Source of the DNA: Carettochelys insculpta
Taxonomy: Eukaryota; Chordata; Testudines; Carettochelyidae
Assembly: GCF_033958435.1 (NCBI RefSeq)
Contig: NC_134150.1
Location: forward strand, 39,799,501-39,863,500
Direction of reading: 5' to 3'
DNA: 64,000 nt
The position numbers and the translations under genes were made by a program. The notes under the pieces were generated by a model. That model did not search any database and was not told where the DNA came from. It saw only the letters and a program-made list of their open reading frames with translations. Of this stretch, positions 63,396 through 64,000 are shown one piece after another (positions within the stretch are counted from its first letter, which is position 1; each line of letters opens with the position of its first letter).

Positions 63396-63921
63396 CTGCC
63401 ATGGGTGGGGAAGAGACAGAGAATTATAACAGCCCTGTCTGCTGCAGCAGTGGCAGACCCCAGAGGTAGTAAATAGTTTGGTACCTGGCTGTGTCTGCCA
63501 TGCAGTGTCAGCTTAACCATCCTCACCCTCCCAATCCTGTAGATCCCACCCGCTGAGAGTCCCAGTCACCCCTGCGTTCCCTTCTCTAAATCCACCGACG
63601 TTCCCAGAGCCGGATCCACCCTCCGTTTTACACGAACCTGAGCAGCGTGGCAACATTCACACTGGAGACGCTGTCCCCTGAGCTGGGCCCTTCAAAACAA
63701 TTTTGGTGCAAAAAAATGCTTCCAGAGATGTTGCTCTGTGGTTCAAATGGGAACAAGCAGCTATTTCGGCAGCACCGGCTGCAGACCTACTCAGTGGAGG
63801 CTCTGAGAATCAAGCATTGTGGAGGCAAAGGGCCCCTCTGATGGCTCGGCAAATGGATTACAGGAAGGCTGAGACATGCAAAGGGAAAATCAACCCTGCT
63901 TTGCAATCTGCCGTTACTTAC

Positions 63922-64000
63922 TCGAACAGCACCACTGCGAAGGACTGCACCAACCGATAGAACGTCTGCTCCGACACACACTTGGAGTTGCAACGCTGCC
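63922..64000 (-). CDS. KIAA0513: KIAA0513 exon (truncated by window edge)
   Basis: It reads QRCNSKCVSEQTFYRLVQS then FAVVLFE, nearly the human sequence. It ends with two bases (GA) before donor GTAAGTAA, completing Glu with the next exon. The 5' border is outside the window. Confidence 0.93.

Larger units (their letters stand above)
45149..64000 (-). other. KIAA0513: KIAA0513 gene, 5' part beyond right edge
   Basis: Gene-level entry. Nine minus-strand exons with fully consistent phases encode about the last 230 residues of KIAA0513, a conserved cytoplasmic vertebrate protein. It is strongly expressed in brain and reported to interact with signalling and cytoskeletal partners; no enzymatic activity is known (family knowledge). 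Diagnostic motifs are [61 protein letters not shown] and [15 protein letters not shown]. The C-terminus ends HIEQMAAE. Similarity to the remembered human protein is very high, so this is the orthologue. The N-terminal Ser/acidic-rich region lies right of the window. An 11.8-kb intron separates exons for [11 protein letters not shown] and EKWCHMTQ. Confidence 0.95.

Overview
This is vertebrate genomic DNA: spliced genes with GT/AG introns, many interspersed repeats and no prokaryotic gene organisation. Several CR1 LINE tails, tRNA-headed SINEs that end in a CR1-like tail, CORE-SINE pieces and many short hAT-like elements suggest a reptile, most likely a turtle, with a crocodilian as the alternative. 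I ran no searches. Family assignments rest on translated exons compared with protein sequences I remember.

Two genes lie in tandem on the minus strand. On the right (about 45.1 kb to beyond 64.0 kb) is the 3' half of KIAA0513, a conserved cytoplasmic protein. Nine coding exons are visible, every splice phase agrees, and the stop codon is at 45272-45274. The exons for the N-terminal part lie beyond the right edge. On the left (35.08 kb to beyond position 1) is a gene homologous to TMEM67 (meckelin, the ciliary transition-zone membrane protein). It starts with a signal peptide at 35082. I resolve 21 coding exons with matching phases, plus one doubtful exon. The last one or two exons lie beyond the left edge. 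By eye the product is only about half identical to remembered human meckelin, too divergent for a simple reptile orthologue, and it sits beside KIAA0513 rather than in the TMEM67/RBM12B/CIBAR1 neighbourhood. I therefore read it as a TMEM67 paralogue, possibly an ohnologue.

The TMEM67-like gene has two irregularities. The exons for most of the N-terminal cysteine-rich domain are not visible: exon 2 and the next exon are less than 1 kb apart, with a LINE fragment between them, and would join in frame. One short ectodomain exon expected between 22.5 and 17.9 kb is found only as a doubtful, frame-disrupted candidate near 20.1 kb. All transmembrane and cytosolic exons are intact.

The 10 kb between the genes (35.1-45.3 kb) holds the likely KIAA0513 3' UTR, an (AC)n repeat and small transposons. 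The introns hold repeats: CR1 tails (4.2-4.75, 55.3-55.77 and 60.4 kb), a degenerate CR1-like reverse-transcriptase copy (53.3-54.7 kb), an unrelated LINE fragment (32.7-33.16 kb), two tRNA-SINEs (7.1 and 9.0 kb), many hAT-like MITEs, and four copies of a palindromic fold-back element between 13.3 and 24.7 kb. One fold-back copy is flanked by a perfect 13-bp duplication inside another transposon.
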